NCBI GenBank assembly: GCA_013298245.1
Contig: JAAFHD010000089.1
Location: 1,310-10,528 of the forward strand
DNA length: 9,219 nucleotides
Origin: Alphaproteobacteria bacterium
GTDB lineage: Bacteria > Pseudomonadota > Alphaproteobacteria > Acetobacterales > Acetobacteraceae
Direction: 5' to 3'
The translations under genes were made by a program, and so were the position numbers. Positions 6,998-9,219 of the stretch are shown here, in pieces. Positions within the stretch are counted from its first letter, which is position 1, and each line of letters begins with the position of its first letter. The notes under the pieces were generated by a model, which worked only from the letters and a program-made list of their open reading frames with translations, did no database searches and was not told the DNA's origin.

Positions 6998-8598
6998 GCC
7001 GCGCGGATCAACTCCGCGCAACGCTCGCCGGTCATGATCGCGGCCGGCTGGATGTTCGTGCTGGGCATGGTCGGGAAGACGGACGCATCCGCGATACGCA
7101 GCCCCTCCACACCGCGCACGCGCAGCATCGGGTCCACCACGCTGCGTTCGTCGCTGCCCATGCGGTTGGTGCCGCAGGGGTGATAAACGGTGCCGCCGGT
7201 CTGGCGGATGAACTGCATCAGGTCTTCATCCGTGGTGGCGTCGCGGCCGGGGGCCACTTCTTCCACCACCAGGTCGGCGAAGGGTTTGGTGGCGGCGATG
7301 CGCCGGCCCAGCCGCGCGGCTTCCAGCATGATGCGCGCATCGGTCGGGTGCTGCATGTAGTTGGCGATCATCGCGGGCTTGTCGGCCGCATCGGCTGAAC
7401 GCAGCGTGACCTCGCCACGGCTTTCCGGTCGTGCCTGGCAGAAATTGAAAGCGAAGCCTGGGTGTTTGTGCAGCTCGGCCGCGACCATGCCGGGCTTGGT
7501 GTCCATGGTGAAGTTGATGAACTGGTACTGCACATCGGGCTCTTCCGCGCCGGGCAGCACGCGCGCGAAAAGACTGGCTTCCGATGCGCCGATGGTCATG
7601 TGGCCGCGCCTGGTCAGCGCCCATTTCATCGCCATGCGCGCCTGGCCGAACAGGCTGGCCATGGTCTCGTTCAGCGTGTCCGCGGGGCGCGTGCGGAAGG
7701 ACATGCGCGCCTGGAAATGGTCCTGCAGATTCTGCCCGACATCGGGCGCGTCGTGCCGCACCTCGATGCCGTGGTCGCGCAGGTGGTCGGCGGGGCCAAT
7801 GCCGGACAGCATCAGCATCTTTGGTGACTCAATAGCGCCACAGGACAGCACGACTTCGCGTCGCGCGAAAAATTCCTGCACCGTGCCGTCCTTGCGGCGG
7901 ATGCGCACGCCGGTGCAGCGCTTGCCTTCGAAGATCAGCGACAGCCCGAGGCATTCGGTTTCCACGCGCAAATTCGCGCGCTTCTTGGCCGGGTGCAGAT
8001 AGGCCACCGCCGGCGACCAGCGCCGGCCCTTGTGCACGTTCAGCTGGTTGGGCGCGACGCCTTCATACCAAGCGCCGTTGAAGTCGGGGTTGCGCGGAAA
8101 ACCCAGGGCCTGGCAGGCCTCAACAAAAGCGCGACAACCGGGCGTGGGTTCCGGCACTTCACCGACGCGCATCGGCCCATCATGGCCACGCAGCGGGTCG
8201 TCATTATTGGCGACGGTTTCCATGCGCTTGAAGGCGGGCAGGCAGTCTTCGTATGACCAGCCACGCGCGCCTGCCTGCGCCCAGCGGTCATAGTCGCGCG
8301 GCGACCCGCGCAGCCACACCAAACCATTCACGCTGCCCGAGCCGCCAATGACGCGCCCGCGCGGCCAATAGACGCGGCGGCCATCCAATTCAGGCTCCGG
8401 TTCCGTGTGGTACTCCCAGTCGAATTTCTTGGTGACGTAAAGCCGCGCGAAGCCCACGGGAATGTGGATCCATGGGCTGCTGTCCCACGGCCCGGCCTCC
8501 AGCAATGTCACTGTGCTGTCGGGATTTTCCGACAGCCGTGATGCCACGACGCAGCCGGCCGAGCCGCCGCCCAGAACTACGTAGTCGGATGTGGTCAA
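6994..8598 (-). CDS. GMC-family FAD-dependent alcohol dehydrogenase (choline dehydrogenase-like)
   Basis: A 534-residue flavoprotein that by family oxidises an alcohol (choline, glycol or aliphatic/aromatic alcohols) to the aldehyde with FAD. It has the N-terminal FAD motif VVLGGGSAG (7-15), GMC signature 1 around PRGRVIGGSGSVNG (79-92), GMC signature 2 GAIESPKMLMLSGIG, and the C-terminal active-site pair His473 (TVYHPCGTNRMG) and Asn515 (MPSTNIQPA). It resembles BetA and other GMC dehydrogenases equally by eye, so the substrate is left open. No signal peptide is seen. The start is a TTG at 8598: no ATG or GTG fits before the FAD motif, and AGGCGG lies 7 bases upstream. It begins 2 bases after the Bug-family binding-protein gene and is probably cotranscribed and coupled with it, suggesting catabolism of an imported organic compound. 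It converges with the response regulator, overlapping by 4 bases. Confidence 0.94.
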   Translation of the reverse strand: MTTSDYVVLGGGSAGCVVASRLSENPDSTVTLLEAGPWDSSPWIHIPVGFARLYVTKKFDWEYHTEPEPELDGRRVYWPRGRVIGGSGSVNGLVWLRGSPRDYDRWAQAGARGWSYEDCLPAFKRMETVANNDDPLRGHDGPMRVGEVPEPTPGCRAFVEACQALGFPRNPDFNGAWYEGVAPNQLNVHKGRRWSPAVAYLHPAKKRANLRVETECLGLSLIFEGKRCTGVRIRRKDGTVQEFFARREVVLSCGAIESPKMLMLSGIGPADHLRDHGIEVRHDAPDVGQNLQDHFQARMSFRTRPADTLNETMASLFGQARMAMKWALTRRGHMTIGASEASLFARVLPGAEEPDVQYQFINFTMDTKPGMVAAELHKHPGFAFNFCQARPESRGEVTLRSADAADKPAMIANYMQHPTDARIMLEAARLGRRIAATKPFADLVVEEVAPGRDATTDEDLMQFIRQTGGTVYHPCGTNRMGSDERSVVDPMLRVRGVEGLRIADASVFPTMPSTNIQPAAIMTGERCAELIRAA

Positions 8599-8600
8599 GG

Positions 8601-9219
8601 TTATTCCGCCTGCCTCAAGTTGTTGTCGTCGATGATGCGCCGCATGCGCGCACTGTCCTCGGCCACGATACGCGCAAAATCGCGCGCGCCGAAATGCACG
8701 ATGGGGGTCTGGATGCGTTCATGGCCGACGCGCATCGCCTCGCTGCGCACCGACTGTGCGCAGGCGTTTTCCAGGCGTTGCAGATAGGCTTCCGGCGTGC
8801 CGCGTGGCGCGAAGAGCCCATGCCAGATATGCATCGCCAGATCGAAGCCGCCTTCGCGGAAGGTCGGCGTATCCGCGAAGTCGGGGAAGCGTTCGGTGGC
8901 CAGCGTGGCGATGGCGTGCAGGTTGTTGGCGCGGATGCTGCTGGGGTGGTCGTTCATGATCAGCACGTCACTGCGCGCGAAGGCGATCATCACCTCGGCG
9001 GGGCCGCGATAGGTGATGTGTTCCATCGTGACACCCGCGGCGCGCGCGAACATCACCATGGAAAGATGCGGCGTGGTGCCGACACCGGTGGTGGCATAGG
9101 CGAAGTTGCCGGCACGCGCGCGGGCTACCACATCGGCCAGCGTGCGCAGGCCGGAATTCGCTGGCGTCATCATCAGCAGCGGCGCGCGGTTGACCATGCA
9201 GATCGGCACCAGGTCATCG
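8601..9219 (-). CDS. Bug/TctC-family extracytoplasmic solute-binding protein, C-terminal part
   Basis: The frame is open to the right edge, so the start and any signal peptide lie outside; 205 codons before the TAA are visible. A GTG at 9209 is internal, since upstream codons continue the family pattern (DDLVPICMVNRAPLLMM). The fragment fits the second half of a Bug-type periplasmic binding protein: the strand before TLADVVARARAG (as in the usual KTLAEFI segment), FAYATTGVGTTPHLSMVMFARAAGV, the HITYRGPAEVMIAF loop, LATERFPDFADTPTFREGGFD and the WHGLFAPRGTPEAYLQRLENA signature. Such proteins bind small carboxylates or related metabolites, either feeding a tripartite tricarboxylate transporter or acting in sensing. 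No TctA/TctB transporter genes are visible. The gene lies 2 bases upstream of the GMC dehydrogenase gene, suggesting a shared substrate pathway. The ligand cannot be predicted from this fragment. Confidence 0.92.
   Translation of the reverse strand, partial: DDLVPICMVNRAPLLMMTPANSGLRTLADVVARARAGNFAYATTGVGTTPHLSMVMFARAAGVTMEHITYRGPAEVMIAFARSDVLIMNDHPSSIRANNLHAIATLATERFPDFADTPTFREGGFDLAMHIWHGLFAPRGTPEAYLQRLENACAQSVRSEAMRVGHERIQTPIVHFGARDFARIVAEDSARMRRIIDDNNLRQAE
8606..8611 (-). promoter_or_regulatory. Ribosome binding site for the TTG-started GMC gene
   Basis: Read on the minus strand, AGGCGG ends 7 bases before the TTG at 8598 and lies inside the last codons of the upstream binding-protein gene. 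It supports TTG as the start codon and points to coupled translation. Confidence 0.55.

Noticed and set aside
5360..7021. Long minus-strand open frame (553 codons) opposite the DUF4189 and response regulator genes
   Set aside because: It lies antisense to two genes with clear domains and to the start of DUF1800. Its product is Arg/His/Ala-rich without a recognisable motif, as expected when GC-rich third positions suppress stops on the opposite strand.

Overview
The window is GC-rich DNA packed almost entirely with genes. Its content is a type I-secreted RTX protein, a DEDDy RNase D, a Bug-family solute-binding protein beside a GMC dehydrogenase, and a DUF1800/DUF1501 pair. Together with the strong G/C preference at third codon positions, this suggests an alphaproteobacterium, plausibly of the Acetobacteraceae/Roseomonas type. 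That placement is inference from gene content; no marker gene here fixes the taxon.

Layout from left to right:
1) The 3' end of a large RTX calcium-binding repeat protein (+, cut by the left edge).
2) Ribonuclease D (rnd, -), whose stop codon overlaps the end of the RTX gene.
3) Aquaporin Z (aqpZ, +), divergent from rnd and with a clear ribosome binding site.
4) A two-gene minus-strand operon, DUF1800 followed by a Tat-exported DUF1501 protein, coupled by an ATGA start/stop overlap. The DUF1501 gene ends inside the stop of aqpZ.
5) A small secreted DUF4189 protein (+), divergent from DUF1800. It is followed after 63 bases by an OmpR/PhoB-type response regulator (+) with no histidine kinase in view.
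6) A minus-strand operon of a Bug/TctC-like solute-binding protein (cut by the right edge) followed after 2 bases by a GMC-family FAD dehydrogenase that starts with TTG. The GMC gene ends inside the stop of the response regulator.

The genes are mostly housekeeping or general accessory functions and do not form one pathway. Two units make biological sense as modules. DUF1800-DUF1501 is a conserved pair of unknown role, with DUF1501 exported and phosphatase/sulfatase-like. Bug + GMC looks like capture of a small organic compound followed by oxidation of an alcohol.

The most distinctive structural feature is that all three convergent gene pairs overlap at their stop codons (by 11, 4 and 4 bases), leaving no room for an intergenic terminator. 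The least understood protein is the DUF4189 one, which carries an extra N-terminal twin CX3C cysteine segment. I see no mobile element, CRISPR array, RNA gene or clear novel multi-gene system.
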